Positions 35,601 to 46,701 of a stretch of DNA of 64,000 nucleotides are shown here, one piece after another. The position numbers and the translations under genes are program-made. Numbering within the stretch: position 1 is the first letter of the stretch; each line of letters starts with the position of its first letter. The DNA comes from Mixophyes australis. Taxonomy: Eukaryota; Chordata; Amphibia; Anura; Limnodynastidae. The stretch covers positions 255,006,728-255,070,727 of the forward strand of contig JAVHZZ010000004.1 of assembly GCA_036250195.1 (NCBI GenBank), written 5' to 3'. The notes under the pieces are model-generated. The model searched no databases. It worked only from the letters and a program-made list of their open reading frames with translations, and was not told the DNA's origin.

Positions 35601-37228
35601 TTTATATGTTGACCCTCAAAAAAAGAAAAAACACAAAATCAGTTCCAAATGATTATTATTTTCATGAATCTCCAGAAAGTGTAATAGATTACAGGCACAG
35701 AGACAAAATCTTTGGGGGGAAGTCAATTCAACATAAAGTCCTGGTTATGAGAACACTAAAACAAATTAGCAATGTTTTACTTATCAAAATACCCATAAGT
35801 GCATGCAAGCGCATATCACAAGAGGCTCAAATGGGAAAATGTGTTGAATTGAGTTACCCGCTTTGTATTATATGTTTTATTCTTTCTTTTAGTCTCCTTT
35901 ATCTCAGTTTAATAATCTCACATTGCAAAATGAAGTCAGCAAAACTAGGGAAAGTGCCAGGAACTATTTTGAACTCAAGCAGGACTAGTCCCCAGCTACT
36001 GATAACCTGTACCTCTGGCACCAAGTAGCTCAATACCAAGATGTCGCAGGTTTAAAATGATAAAAGTGCAGTTTTTAATTTGTATTGCAGGTCATCTCCA
36101 ATACTACTTTCATATTATAGAGCAGGACTGCAACTAGGCCTGAAATATAGTTGAATCACAATGCATAGACAATCATTGGCCTTGAAATGGACAAGCTGCA
36201 ATGAAACGCAGCGCCATTGCTTGCAGGAAGATGTAACCACAATCGGATCATTGATTACCTGCAACGATGTAGACAAGCTGGAAAAAGTTCTGCTTTGCTA
36301 CCAGTAGTAAGCTGGACTCCAGAAGCCGGAACAGCAAACACAAAGAGAGAATCTGATGAGCTGTAATGCAGTACAGCACCATAGTAGGATGCACAGTGAC
36401 AACTATCGAGGGAAGACAGGTCAGGCACTTGCTTCCTCTTAATACAAATGATCCCCAATGTTCAGCAGGTATAGCTAACCAGGCACAGCAGATACAGTAA
36501 CAGAGTACACTTAGTAGTACAGCACTTGAAAACAGCATGTGGAACCAAATACAGGTGATGGAGTAATGGAGCACAGCAATAGATCAGTGCTAGATAGCAG
36601 CAGGTAGAACCGGACATAGCAAATGTAGGAAAAGAGCACAACAATAGTTCAACATAGGCTTCAGTCTTAAGTAGTACCAAGAGGTACAACGCCAGTGTGC
36701 AGTAGCAAAATGTCCAAGTTCACACAGACTACAGGCAAAAAAAAAAATTGTAGTCAAACAATGCATGGTCAATGGCAGGCAACTAGCCACAATAGCCAGT
36801 ACAGAGCAGGATCAGGATACAGGTAACATGATTACTGGACACTGGTCGGATAGATTCAATCAAACCACAGGAATGCCCTCCAGCACATGTACAGCATCAA
36901 TGTTCATCAACACATCATCATATTAACACTTACTGTGTTTCTATTGGCCCAAACCACGTAATTTACTTATTTTGCACTTTTATTTTAGCAAACGTTACTT
37001 TAGGCCTCTGGGCTTTAGATGACACTAAAGCTTACACAGTTTATGACACACAAGCACTTGGTAAGGACCACCTGCTCTCTGTCCTACTCTTCCTATTGCA
37101 AATGCCATCTAGCACTGCAAACCCATGTGTTAGAACACTAAGCGCACCAAAAAAATATCCAGATGCGTGATGTTAGAGGGTTTTGCACTGAGCCTCGGCA
37201 CATTTGCACATCATAAATTACCTCCTAA
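35601..37228. other. Unassigned sequence
   Basis: 36030-36850 has the GCAC/ACAG-rich texture of the LTRs elsewhere in the window, but no ends or TSD could be found. The rest is unassigned. Confidence 0.3.
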
Positions 37229-37540
37229 GGGCCTGATTCATTAAGGAAAGTAAGTAATAAAAATTTGTACGTTTTCTACTGGAATACCATGTTACAATTC
37301 AAGGGGTGCATATTAGTTACATTTTTTGCACATAAGTTAAATATTGGCTGGTTTTTCATGTAGCACACAAATACTTTATTTTTATACTGAAATTTAAAGT
37401 TCACCTTGGACATGAACTGCCCCAACTATAAATCTGCCATCACATTTTAAATTTAGCTACCCCTCCAATGCAACATGGTTTTGCCAAGGTGCAAAATTGC
37501 TCATATTTTTTTGCTTTACTTTCCTTGATGAATCAGGCCC
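37229..37540. mobile_element. Harbinger-type MITE with TAA target duplication
   Basis: A 312-bp element with inverted repeats of about 25 bp, GGGCCTGATTCATTAAGGAA on the left and GGGCCTGATTCATCAAGGAA on the right strand, flanked by TAA (37226-37228 and 37541-37543). A 3-bp TWA-type duplication fits PIF/Harbinger MITEs. It has no coding capacity. The hAT-B element to its right inserted across this MITE's last four bases. Confidence 0.8.
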
Positions 37541-38007
37541 TAAGTAGAGGTGCTCACTGACCCCTGTGAAGCGGTTTTGGTTCTGGATTAGCTTCGTGTT
37601 TTGGTTTTGGTTTTGGCAAAACCGCCCTCATGTGTTTTGGTTTTGGTTTTGGGTCTGTATTTTTTAGAAAAATTGTTAAAATATGCTAAAATTAGGGATG
37701 TGCACCGGCGACTTTTGAGGTCTCGTGTTTTGTGTTTTGGATCCGGATTTTCGTTATTTTTGAGGTTCGGATTTGTCTCGCAAAACACTTGACGAAAGGT
37801 CTCGGTTCGGATTTAAGGTATTGGATTCGGATTTTTTTTGAAAAAAACATAAAAAGTTTAAAAATCAAGTTTTTGGGCTTATTTTCACTCCTAGGCTATT
37901 ATTAACCTCAATAACATTCAATAACAAGCATTTCCACTAATTTACAGTGTATTCTGAACACCTCACAATATAGTTATTAGTCCAAAACGTTGCAACAAGG
38001 TATCTTT

Positions 38008-39040
38008 CTGGACTGCGTAGAGGAGTGGGTCACCACAATAAATATTAAAAACCCTGAACTTTTATGATTCGCACCAATAAATGTACCTGGACTGCGTAGA
38101 GGAGTGGGTCACCACAATATATATTAAAAACCCTGAACTTTTATGAATCGCACCAATAAATGTACCTGGACTGCGTAGAGGAGTGGGTCACCACAATATC
38201 TTAAAAACCCTGAACTTTTATGATTCGCACCAATAATTGTACCTGGACTGCGTAGAGGAGTGGGTCACCACAATATCTTAAAAACCCTGAACTTTTATGA
38301 TTCGCACCAATAATTGTACCTGGACTGCGTAGAGGAGTGGGTCACCACAATATCTTAAAAACCCTGAACTTTTATGATTCGCACCAATAATTGTACCTGG
38401 ACTGCGTAGAGGAGTGGGTCACCACAATATATTAAAAACCCTGAACTTTTATGATTCGCACCAATAATTGTTCCTGGACTGCGTAGAGGAGTGGGTCACC
38501 ACAATATATTAAAAACCCTGAACTTTTATGATTCGCACCAATAATTGTACCTGGAATGCGTAGAGGAGTGGGTCACCACAATATCTTAAAAACCCTGAAC
38601 TTTTATGATTCGCACCAATAATTGTACCTGGACTGCGTAGAGGAGTGGGTCACCACAATATCTTAAAAACCCTGAACTTTTATGATTCGCACCAATAATT
38701 GTACCTGGACTGCGTAGAGGAGTGGGTCACCACAATATCTTAAAAACCCTGAACTTTTATGATTCGCACCAATAATTGTACCTGGACTGCGTAGAGGAGT
38801 GGGTCACCACAATATCTTAAAAACCCTGAACTTTTATGATTCGCACCAATAATTGTACCTGGACTGCGTAGAGGAGTGGGTCACCACAATATCTTAAAAA
38901 CCCTGAACTTTTATGATTCGCACCAATAATTGTACCTGGACTGCGTAGAGGAGTGGGTCACCACAATATCTTAAAAACCCTGAACTTTTATGATTCGCAC
39001 CAATAATTGTACCTGGACTGCGTAGAGGAGTGGGCACTGG
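38008..39040. repeat. 77-bp minisatellite, about 13 units, in hAT-A copy 2
   Basis: The same unit as in copy 1 (CTGGACTGCGTAGAGGAGTG start), with about 13 full units plus a partial one. Variant 79-bp units are at the left edge here but in the middle of the array in copy 1, so the arrays have been reshuffled as well as resized. Confidence 0.95.
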
Positions 39041-40481
39041 GCACCACAATAAAATATATAAAAAACCTTCAACAGATCTGCATTACACTACACATACGGC
39101 TGCTCCTCCATCCTCTCCATCATATACATGTTGGAGTTTTAGCGTGTGACAACCTCTTGTTTTTGATAATGTCAGTGCATTTTGAATATTTTTCAATTTG
39201 CCCCACACCACTGAATGTACTTTATCTATGATACGCAATACGCATCTATCTATCTTGACTGCGTAGTGTGGTGGCCCCGGTACACAATTTGGTACCGAGG
39301 CCACAATATAATAATAAAACCCTCAACTGGTCTGAATTCCACCAAACAAGTATCTGGACTGCGTAGTGGGGTGGCCCCGGTACCCAATTTGATACCGGGG
39401 CCACAATACCTCCTCCAAACATGGTACAGACAATTCGTCATTGAGATCCCAGACAGACAGGGTCGAAGTGTTATTGTTTGACTTTGTAAACCCAAAAAAA
39501 TGTCCCTGTTGCACATAGTCGTGCAATGAAGACTGACTTTTTCATTTAAAGGCACGATCTTTCAAGTGTAGTGTTTGTAAGTCTAAGTCATATTATACTT
39601 TTGATAAAATTGGTTTATTTTGTTCCTCTTTATGGTAATTAATTAGTAATAGAATTAAAGTATGAAATAGAATTAAAGTATGAAATAGAATTAAAGTATG
39701 AAATAGAGTGGTATAGAGTTGTAGTGTGGTATAGATAGAGTGGTCCACACAATATAATAATAAAACCCTCAACTGGTCTGAATTCCACCAAACAAGTATC
39801 TTGACTGCGTAGTGTGGTGGCCCCGGTACACAATTTGGTATCGAGGCCACAATATAATTAAAAAACCCTCCACGTGTCTGAATTCCACCAAACAAGTATC
39901 TGGACTGCATAGTGGGGTGGCCCCGGTACCCAATTTGATACCGGGGCCACAATACCTCCTCCAAACATGGTACAGACAATTCGTCATTGAGATCCCAGAC
40001 AGACAGGGTCAAAGTGTTATTGTTTGACTTTGTAAACCCAAAAAAATGTCCCTGTTGCACATAGTCGTGCAATGGACAGTTACTTTTTTATTGAAAGACT
40101 CAAGCTTTCAAGTGTAGTGTTTATAAAATATAAACAACAATACAGTAGTTTTAGAGCACGTCAATACCTCTTGTTTTAAATTATGACACGGCATTTTACT
40201 TTTGGTTTAATTTCTTGTATTTTTTTAAATTTGGTTTTACTTTTTGAACATGGCAAACGACTGTTGATTGGTCATATAATGCCAAAAAAAAGGTCCAAGA
40301 TGGAATTGTCCTTGGGCCCTCACACCCACCCTTATGTTGTTGAAATAGGACATGCACACTTTAACAAACCAATCATTTCAGCGACAGGGCCTACCAAACA
40401 ACTTTGGCTGAAATGATTGGTTTGTTTGGGCCCCCACATCAAAAAAGCTATTCATCTCTCCCTGTACAGACTAAACAGGCT

Positions 40482-43478
40482 CTACTGAGGCAAGATGTCG
40501 TCCTCATCCTCAACCTCTGATTCCTCTCCCCCTACAGTGTGTACTTCCTCCTCATCACACATTATCAATTCGTCCCCGCTGGACTCCTCAACCACAGGTC
40601 CCTCTGTACTATCTGGAGGGCAGTGCTGTACTTCATTGAGGAATTGATTATTCATTTTTATAAACATCATTTTTTCAACGTTCTGAGGAAGCAACCTCCT
40701 TCGCCGCTCACTGACCAGGTTCCCCGCTGCACTAAAAACTCTTTCCGAGTACACACTGGAGGGGGGACAACTCAGGTAAAATAGAGCCAGTTTGTACAGG
40801 GGCTTCCAAACTGCCTTTTTTTCCTGCCAGTAACAATATGGACTGTCTGACATGTCTACTTGGATGGTGTCAGCAAAGTAATCATCCACAATTTTTTCTA
40901 TTGTGACAGCATCCAATGCAGCGACAGTAGACATGTCTGCAATGGTTGGCAGGTCCTTCAGTCCGGACCAGATGTTATCAGCATCCCCGCCAGCGCCTCT
41001 TTTGGGAAAACTGAGCTTTTTCCTTGCAGCCATAGATGTGGAAGAAAATGAGGGTGGAGCTGTTGGCATGTCACGGTCCTCTTCAGAGGACAATCTCCTG
41101 ACCAGCAGGTCTTTGCACCGCTGTAGACTTGTGTCCGCCGGAAACAGAGACACAACATACGCTTTAAACCGAGGATCGAGCACGGTGGCCAGAATGTATT
41201 CCTCTGACTTTAAAAGAGTGACCACCCTCGGATCCTGGCAAAGCGTACGAAGGGCTACATCCACAAGAGCTACATGCTTGGTGTAATCGCAATGGCTTAC
41301 CAGCTCCTCCCTCACTTTCTCCAGCTGCTTCTGCAACAGCCTGATCAGGGGAATGACCTGACTCAAGCTGGCAGTGTCGGAACTGACTTCTCGTGTGGCA
41401 AGTTCAAATGGCTGCAGAACCTTGCACAACACGGAAATCAGTCTCCACTGCGCTTGACTGAGGCGCATCCCCACTCCTTTGCCTATGTCGTAGGTGGCTG
41501 TGTAGGCCTGAATGGCCTTTTGCTGCTCCTCCATCCTCTGCAGCATATAGAGGGTGGAGTTCCAGCGCGTCACAACCTCTTGTTTGAGGTGATGGCAGGG
41601 CAGGTTCATGCTTTTTTGATGTGCCTCTAGTCTGCGGTAGGCACTGGCTGAATGCCGAAAGTGTCCAGCAATTTTGCGCGCCACCGCAAGCATCTCCTGC
41701 ACACCCCTGTCACTCTTGAGGTAATGCTGCACCACCAAATTAATGGTGTGGGCAAAACATGGGACGTGCTGGAAATTGCCCATATTTAATGCCCGCACAA
41801 TGTTACTGGCATTGTCTGACACCACAAATCCCCATGAGAGTCTAAGTGGGGTAAGCCACTGGGAGATAATTTCCCTCATTTTCTCTAATATGTTGTCAGC
41901 GTTGTGCCTCTTATTAAAGCCTGTAATGCACAATGTTGCCTGCCTTTGCATGAGCAGCCATTTTGTAGATGCTGCTACTGATGCAGCTGTTGCTGTTGCT
42001 GCGGAAGGGGATGCATCTACCCAGTGGGCTGTCACAGTCATATAGTCCTTCGTTTGCCCAGAACCACTTGTCCACATGTCCGTGGTTAAGTGGACAGTCG
42101 GTACAACCGCATTTTTAAGAGCACTGAGGACACTTGATCGTACTTCTCTGTACATTTTTGGTATCGCCTGCCTAGTGAAGTGGAATCTCGAGGGGATTTG
42201 GTACCGGGGACACAATACCTCCATCAACCCTCTAAATCCCACTCCACTGATGGCGGACACCGGGCGCACGTCTAACACCAACATTGCAGTTACAGCCGCA
42301 GTTATACGCTTTGCAATAGGGTGACTACTATCGTATTTTGTGGTCATGGCAAACGACTGTTGGACGGTCAATTGTTTTGTGAAAGACTTAGCGGTCTTAC
42401 GACTTCCCCTCTGGGAAGATGACCGACTAACAGCAGCAACAGCAGCAGTGGCAGTAGTAGGCGTACCGCTGCAGGATTCCTCGGATGAATCCCGTATTGA
42501 GGAGGACTCAGTCTGGCTGCTGACTTGGGCTGCAGGACTGAATCTGATGGAGATTGTGGAGGAAGTTGACGAGGAGGGTGTTGCTGGTGTGTATCCAACT
42601 GGACCACGGGATTTAGGTGTCCCTGTACCGATGAGGGTCCTAGCCCCAGTTCCTGAACTAACCACTGAACTATGAAGGTTATTCAGGTGACGTATAAGGG
42701 AGGATGTTCCTAGGTGGGCAAGATCCTTACCCCTGCTTATTTGAGCTTTACATAAGCTACATATGGCCATACATTGGTTGTCTGGATTTGGATAAAAATA
42801 ACTCCAGACCGAAGAGGTGCATTTTTTGGTCTTCTGACCAGGCATGACGATGGGCTTTTTCATCCCATGGACATCAGCTGTTTCCCCCCCTGGTGCCTCA
42901 TTTACAATAACCACATCACCATCCTCATCATCAAGTTCCTCCACAGCGCCAGCTACATCATCAATAGCCTCCTCCCGAGCCACCTCTTCCCGTACAGTGA
43001 TGGGAAGGTCAGGCTTGACAACCACCAACACCCTTGGACTCGCCTTGGGGATTTGTGATAATTTCTCTTTAGAAGGCAGAGTTGTTTGCTGTTTTGTTGC
43101 TGACAGCATAACTCTCTTCAATTTTTTGTAGGGGGGGGGAGGAGGAGGAGGGCTAAGATCCGTGGGTGAAGCTGAACCACTAGTCATGAACACGGGCCAG
43201 GGCCTAAGCCGTTCCTTGCCACTCCGTGTCGTAAATGGCATATTGGCAACTTTACGTTTCTCCTCAGATGATTTAAAGTTTCTCTTTTTGCTACTTTTTC
43301 TTAACTTGGGCTTTTTGGATTTTACATGCCCGGTACTACGAGATTGGGCATCGGGCTTGGAAGACGACGTTGATGGCATTTCATCGTCTATGTCATGACT
43401 AGTGGCAGCAGCTTCAGCATTAGGAGGAAGTGGGTCTTGATCTTTCCCTACTTTATCCTCCAAATTTTTGGTCTCCAT
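40482..43478 (-). CDS. hAT transposase with BED zinc finger, copy 2 (motifs intact)
   Basis: Intact single-exon gene of 998 codons; the first ATG is at 43478, in a good context. Layout as in copy 1: basic region 53-69, BED finger 220-269 (C240, C243, H264, H269), catalytic Asp467, Asp555 and Glu912, and CFAH at 574-577. Here residue 638 is Arg, giving the canonical TRWNS sequence also seen in the related transposase at 62624-64000. The first 620 residues are identical to copy 1, and the six differences all fall later. The predicted role is cut-and-paste transposition of hAT-A and perhaps of derivatives such as 22757-24412. Whether it is expressed cannot be judged from sequence. Confidence 0.95.
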   Translation of the reverse strand: METKNLEDKVGKDQDPLPPNAEAAATSHDIDDEMPSTSSSKPDAQSRSTGHVKSKKPKLRKSSKKRNFKSSEEKRKVANMPFTTRSGKERLRPWPVFMTSGSASPTDLSPPPPPPPYKKLKRVMLSATKQQTTLPSKEKLSQIPKASPRVLVVVKPDLPITVREEVAREEAIDDVAGAVEELDDEDGDVVIVNEAPGGETADVHGMKKPIVMPGQKTKKCTSSVWSYFYPNPDNQCMAICSLCKAQISRGKDLAHLGTSSLIRHLNNLHSSVVSSGTGARTLIGTGTPKSRGPVGYTPATPSSSTSSTISIRFSPAAQVSSQTESSSIRDSSEESCSGTPTTATAAVAAVSRSSSQRGSRKTAKSFTKQLTVQQSFAMTTKYDSSHPIAKRITAAVTAMLVLDVRPVSAISGVGFRGLMEVLCPRYQIPSRFHFTRQAIPKMYREVRSSVLSALKNAVVPTVHLTTDMWTSGSGQTKDYMTVTAHWVDASPSAATATAASVAASTKWLLMQRQATLCITGFNKRHNADNILEKMREIISQWLTPLRLSWGFVVSDNASNIVRALNMGNFQHVPCFAHTINLVVQHYLKSDRGVQEMLAVARKIAGHFRHSASAYRRLEAHQKSMNLPCHHLKQEVVTRWNSTLYMLQRMEEQQKAIQAYTATYDIGKGVGMRLSQAQWRLISVLCKVLQPFELATREVSSDTASLSQVIPLIRLLQKQLEKVREELVSHCDYTKHVALVDVALRTLCQDPRVVTLLKSEEYILATVLDPRFKAYVVSLFPADTSLQRCKDLLVRRLSSEEDRDMPTAPPSFSSTSMAARKKLSFPKRGAGGDADNIWSGLKDLPTIADMSTVAALDAVTIEKIVDDYFADTIQVDMSDSPYCYWQEKKAVWKPLYKLALFYLSCPPSSVYSERVFSAAGNLVSERRRRLLPQNVEKMMFIKMNNQFLNEVQHCPPDSTEGPVVEESSGDELIMCDEEEVHTVGGEESEVEDEDDILPQ

Positions 43479-43490
43479 TATATGTAGCAC

Positions 43491-43586
43491 AAGATACTGC
43501 AGAATGTGTGAACTTGGTAATATTGCAGTACCAATGGACTTATACTGCTGGATTGGTTTTGCAAATTTGGTTATAATTATTATATA

Positions 43587-43618
<32 letters not shown>

Positions 43619-44388
43619 CTTTTTTTTTATTTTTAAAAAACTTGGGAATAGTGGGGAAATAACTATGCCCTTAGAAGCACAGAGCACAGGACACAGCACC
43701 ACTGGACTGAACAGGACACGGCACAGGACCCAGCAGCACTACGGAACTCAGCAGGACAGAGCACAGGACACAGCACCACTGGACTGATACTGCAGAATGT
43801 GTGAACTTGGTAATATTACAGTACCAATGGACTTATACTGCTGGATTGGTTTTGCAAATTTGGTTATAATTATTATATATATATTTTTTTTTTTTTAAAA
43901 ATTATTTTTTTTTACTTTTTTTTTATTTTTTAAAAACTTGGGAATAATGGGGAAATAACTATGCCCTTAGAAGCACAGAGCACAGGACACAGCACCACTG
44001 GACTGAACAGGACACGGCACAGGACCCAGCAGCACTACGGAACTCAGCAGGACAGAGCACAGGACACAGCACCACTGGACTGATACTGCAGAATGTGTGA
44101 ACTTGGTAATATTGCAGTACCAATGGACTTATACTGCTGGATTGGTTTTGCAAATTTGGTTATAATTATTATATATTTTTTTTTTTTTTTTACATTTTTA
44201 TTTTTTTTTACTTTTTTTTTATTTTTTAAAAACTTGGGAATAATGGGGAAATAACTATGCCCTTAGAAGCACAGAGCACAGGACACAGCACCACTGGACT
44301 GAACAGGACACGGCACAGGACCCAGCAGCACCACTGACCTCAGAAGGACAGAGCACAGCACACAGCACCACTGGACTGATACTGCAGA
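43491..44388. repeat. Three roughly 295-bp direct modules upstream of the transposase, copy 2
   Basis: Same module as at 32150-32740 but present three times (starting about 43491, 43790 and 44090). The extra module accounts for most of the 269-bp length difference between the two hAT-A copies. Confidence 0.85.
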
Positions 44389-44562
44389 ACACAGCACAGC
44401 ACAGCACAGCACAGCACAGCACAGCACAGCACTAAACAGCACAGCACTAAACAGCACAGAACTAAACAGCACAGAACTAAACAGCACAGAACTAAACAGC
44501 ACAGAACTAAACAGCACAGAACTAAACAGCACAGAACTAAACAGCACAGAACTAAACAGCAC
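44389..44562. repeat. AGCAC / AGCACAGAACTAAAC array, copy 2
   Basis: A longer version of the copy 1 array, with seven or more AGCACAGAACTAAAC units. Confidence 0.9.
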
Positions 44563-44936
44563 AGAGGACCACCTAACACACCCTCCCTCTACCCCGATCA
44601 ATGCCCTAGTGAAGATGGCGGCGACTAGCGGGGAATTTATAGGATCCGAGTATCGCGAGATCCGACAACGGGATTATGAGTCAGAGCCTCAGTTTCACTT
44701 TTGAATTTGGCGCCAATACCCGGATCTGTCTCGGATCCGACTCGGATCCGCAACGTTCGGGTGGGCTCGGATTTCATAAATCCGAGTGCGCTCATCCCTA
44801 GCTAAAATCACATAATTTTGTTCTTTTTTTTCCCCTACATTATTATTAACCTCAATAATACTAATTTCAAGTTATTTGCAGTCAGTTTTGACCACCTCAC
44901 AGGTCACAATATTATATTCATACACTTTCATACAAA

Positions 44937-46298
44937 GAGACTTGGGACCTTAGCCATCTAGGATCCTCATCCATGTTACGCCATTTGAAGCGAGTTCATG
45001 GAAAGCTCTTGAGAAAATCAGAAACTTATGCTAAAAAATAACAACAAGATGTCCAGCATCAGCTACCTCCCTTCTCTCATCTAGATCCCAGCACCTGCAA
45101 TCTACATCCCCAACACCTTCATCATCAATATCCTCACAAGTGATGGGAGTTAGTCCTGCATCCAAGTTGCTATGACTCCCCCACTAACCATGATTCCTCT
45201 GAAGAATTATTGAGTGTTAGTCCCGCTGCTGCTGTGGCTGGTGAATCTTCATCCCAGAAGAAGACTACTAGTAGTTTACAACAATTGACTGTTAAACAAT
45301 CCTTTGCAAGAGGAAGAAATTAAGAAAGCTGCCACCCAGTCGCAAAGCGGATCGGAGATGCCGTGGCGACTATGCTAGTATTAGATCAGCGTTCAATATC
45401 CACTATTAATGCAGCTGGTGTTAGACAATTACTTGAGGTCTTGTGTCCCCATTACCAAATTCCATCACAACACCATTTTACTAGAAAAGCTATTCCTCAC
45501 CTCTACCAGAAGGTTCGTAAAAATGTAATTATTGGGCTACAAAAGGCCATTCTACCCACTGTACACTTAACCACAGATATGGGGACAAGCGGAACTGGGC
45601 AAACTAAAGATTATATGACTGTGACAGCCCACTGGGTCGGTATTTCGCCTTCACTAGCAGAAACAGCAGCAACATGTACCCAAATACGTCACGTTTTTCT
45701 GAGGCAGGATACTCTGTATATCATCTGCTTCACTAGGAGGCATAGTATTATTATTATTATTATTATTCTTCTTATTATTATTATTATAATTATTATTATC
45801 ATATCATATCCACAGCGCTGTAGAGTAGGCAATACAAGGACATACATAAAACAAGAACAGACAAGGCAGACAAAATAAATGGAGACATGAAAACAAAGGG
45901 TATGGAGGACCCTGCTCATTACAGAGCTTACATCCTAAAGGGAAAAGGGCACAGCTGAAACAAGAGGAGTGTGGCTCAGAGTGGAGATTGGGATAGTTGT
46001 GAGGGTGCATTAGTGTGAATAGTGTTATCGAGGATAAGGTCACCGCTAAAAAAGAGATGGGTTTTCAAAGAGCATGTAAAGAATTGAAGGCTGGGGGAAA
46101 GTCAGATTGAGCGTGGTAGGGAATTCCATAAGTGAGGAGCAGCACAGGAGAAGTCTTGAAGGCGGGAGTAAGAGCTGGTTATCAGAAATGAGACAAGGCG
46201 CAGGTCAGAGGTAATACCGCTTTTAAAAACTAAAGGATGTCATTGCAACATGACTTATCCTGCTTATACTGAAATCTAGCTAAGAGTAGGGAGCTATC
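44937..46298 (+). pseudogene. Broken hAT-B transposase, inverted within its element
   Basis: Plus-strand pieces of a hAT transposase related to hAT-A: a BED-finger remnant with HLGSSSMLRHLKRVHG (about 44955-45010), a linker, then an open frame at 45363-45878 with LEVLCPHYQIPSQHHF and VHLTTDMGTSGTGQTKDYM. The conserved Trp after the catalytic Asp region (TTDMWTS) is Gly here. The frame runs into an (ATT)n-led repeat at about 45745 and resumes near 46230 with KLKDVIAT followed by a stop. The C-terminal part with the catalytic Glu is missing. Stops and insertions make it inactive. Confidence 0.75.
45745..46225. repeat. (ATT)n-led dispersed repeat
   Basis: An ATT microsatellite leads into a CCACAGCGCTGTAGAG segment and a GA-rich body. 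It interrupts the hAT-B transposase. A related (ATT)n-led segment (GGGCGCCACTAGGTGTCCGC) is at 56336-56412. I recall such repeats as common in frogs but cannot name the family. Confidence 0.5.
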
Positions 46299-46701
46299 CA
46301 GGGCCCGATCAAGGGTACCAGCCGCCCTAGGCTATTATTGCCGCAGCGCCCTCCCCCCTCCCCCCCTCGCTGCTAGCTGCCTGTCAGGACGGCCACGGGC
46401 GCTTCTTACTGTGGTCACGTGAGATGCGGAAGTCCTGATCTCACGTGACCACAGTAAGAAGCTCCAGCGACCGTCCTGACAGGCAGCTAGCAGCGATCGC
46501 TGCCAGACTGCCTGTCATGTAGTAGTGACTGTTGGGCCGCCCCCTTTACACCAGGGGCGATCCCGATGATGCAGGCCCGGCGCTGCCTAAATTAAAAAAA
46601 AAAAAGGCAGTGAAAAAAAATTAATCTCCGTGACGCTGCGCCCCCCAGGCTCCAGCGCCCCAGGCTGCAGCCTGGTCAGCCTATTGGCTGATCAGGCCCT
46701 G
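46299..46701. mobile_element. hAT foldback MITE (CAGGGCCCGATC end)
   Basis: A 403-bp element with ends CAGGGCCCGATC and GATCAGGCCCTG and a perfect 8-bp TSD, GAGCTATC (46291-46298 and 46702-46709). Inside, about 60-bp arms form a foldback: GCTAGCTGCCTGTCAGGACG pairs with CGTCCTGACAGGCAGCTAGC, and TCACGTGAGAT with ATCTCACGTGA. Inserted in the hAT-B element. Confidence 0.85.

Larger units (their letters stand above)
37693..44800 (-). mobile_element. Autonomous hAT transposon, hAT-A copy 2
   Basis: A complete 7108-bp element with the same ends as copy 1 and a perfect 8-bp TSD, GCTAAAAT (37685-37692 and 44801-44808). Removing it restores a continuous hAT-B left region. It is colinear with copy 1 and differs mainly in repeat numbers: about 13 rather than 14 minisatellite units, three rather than two upstream modules, and a longer AGCAC array. 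Its transposase keeps all canonical motifs, so of the elements here it is the best candidate for a recently active autonomous transposon. Confidence 0.95.

Noticed and set aside
45363..45878. A functional 171-codon hAT-derived gene
   Set aside because: The frame is truncated at both ends, its last third is a translated (ATT)n repeat, and key residues are lost.
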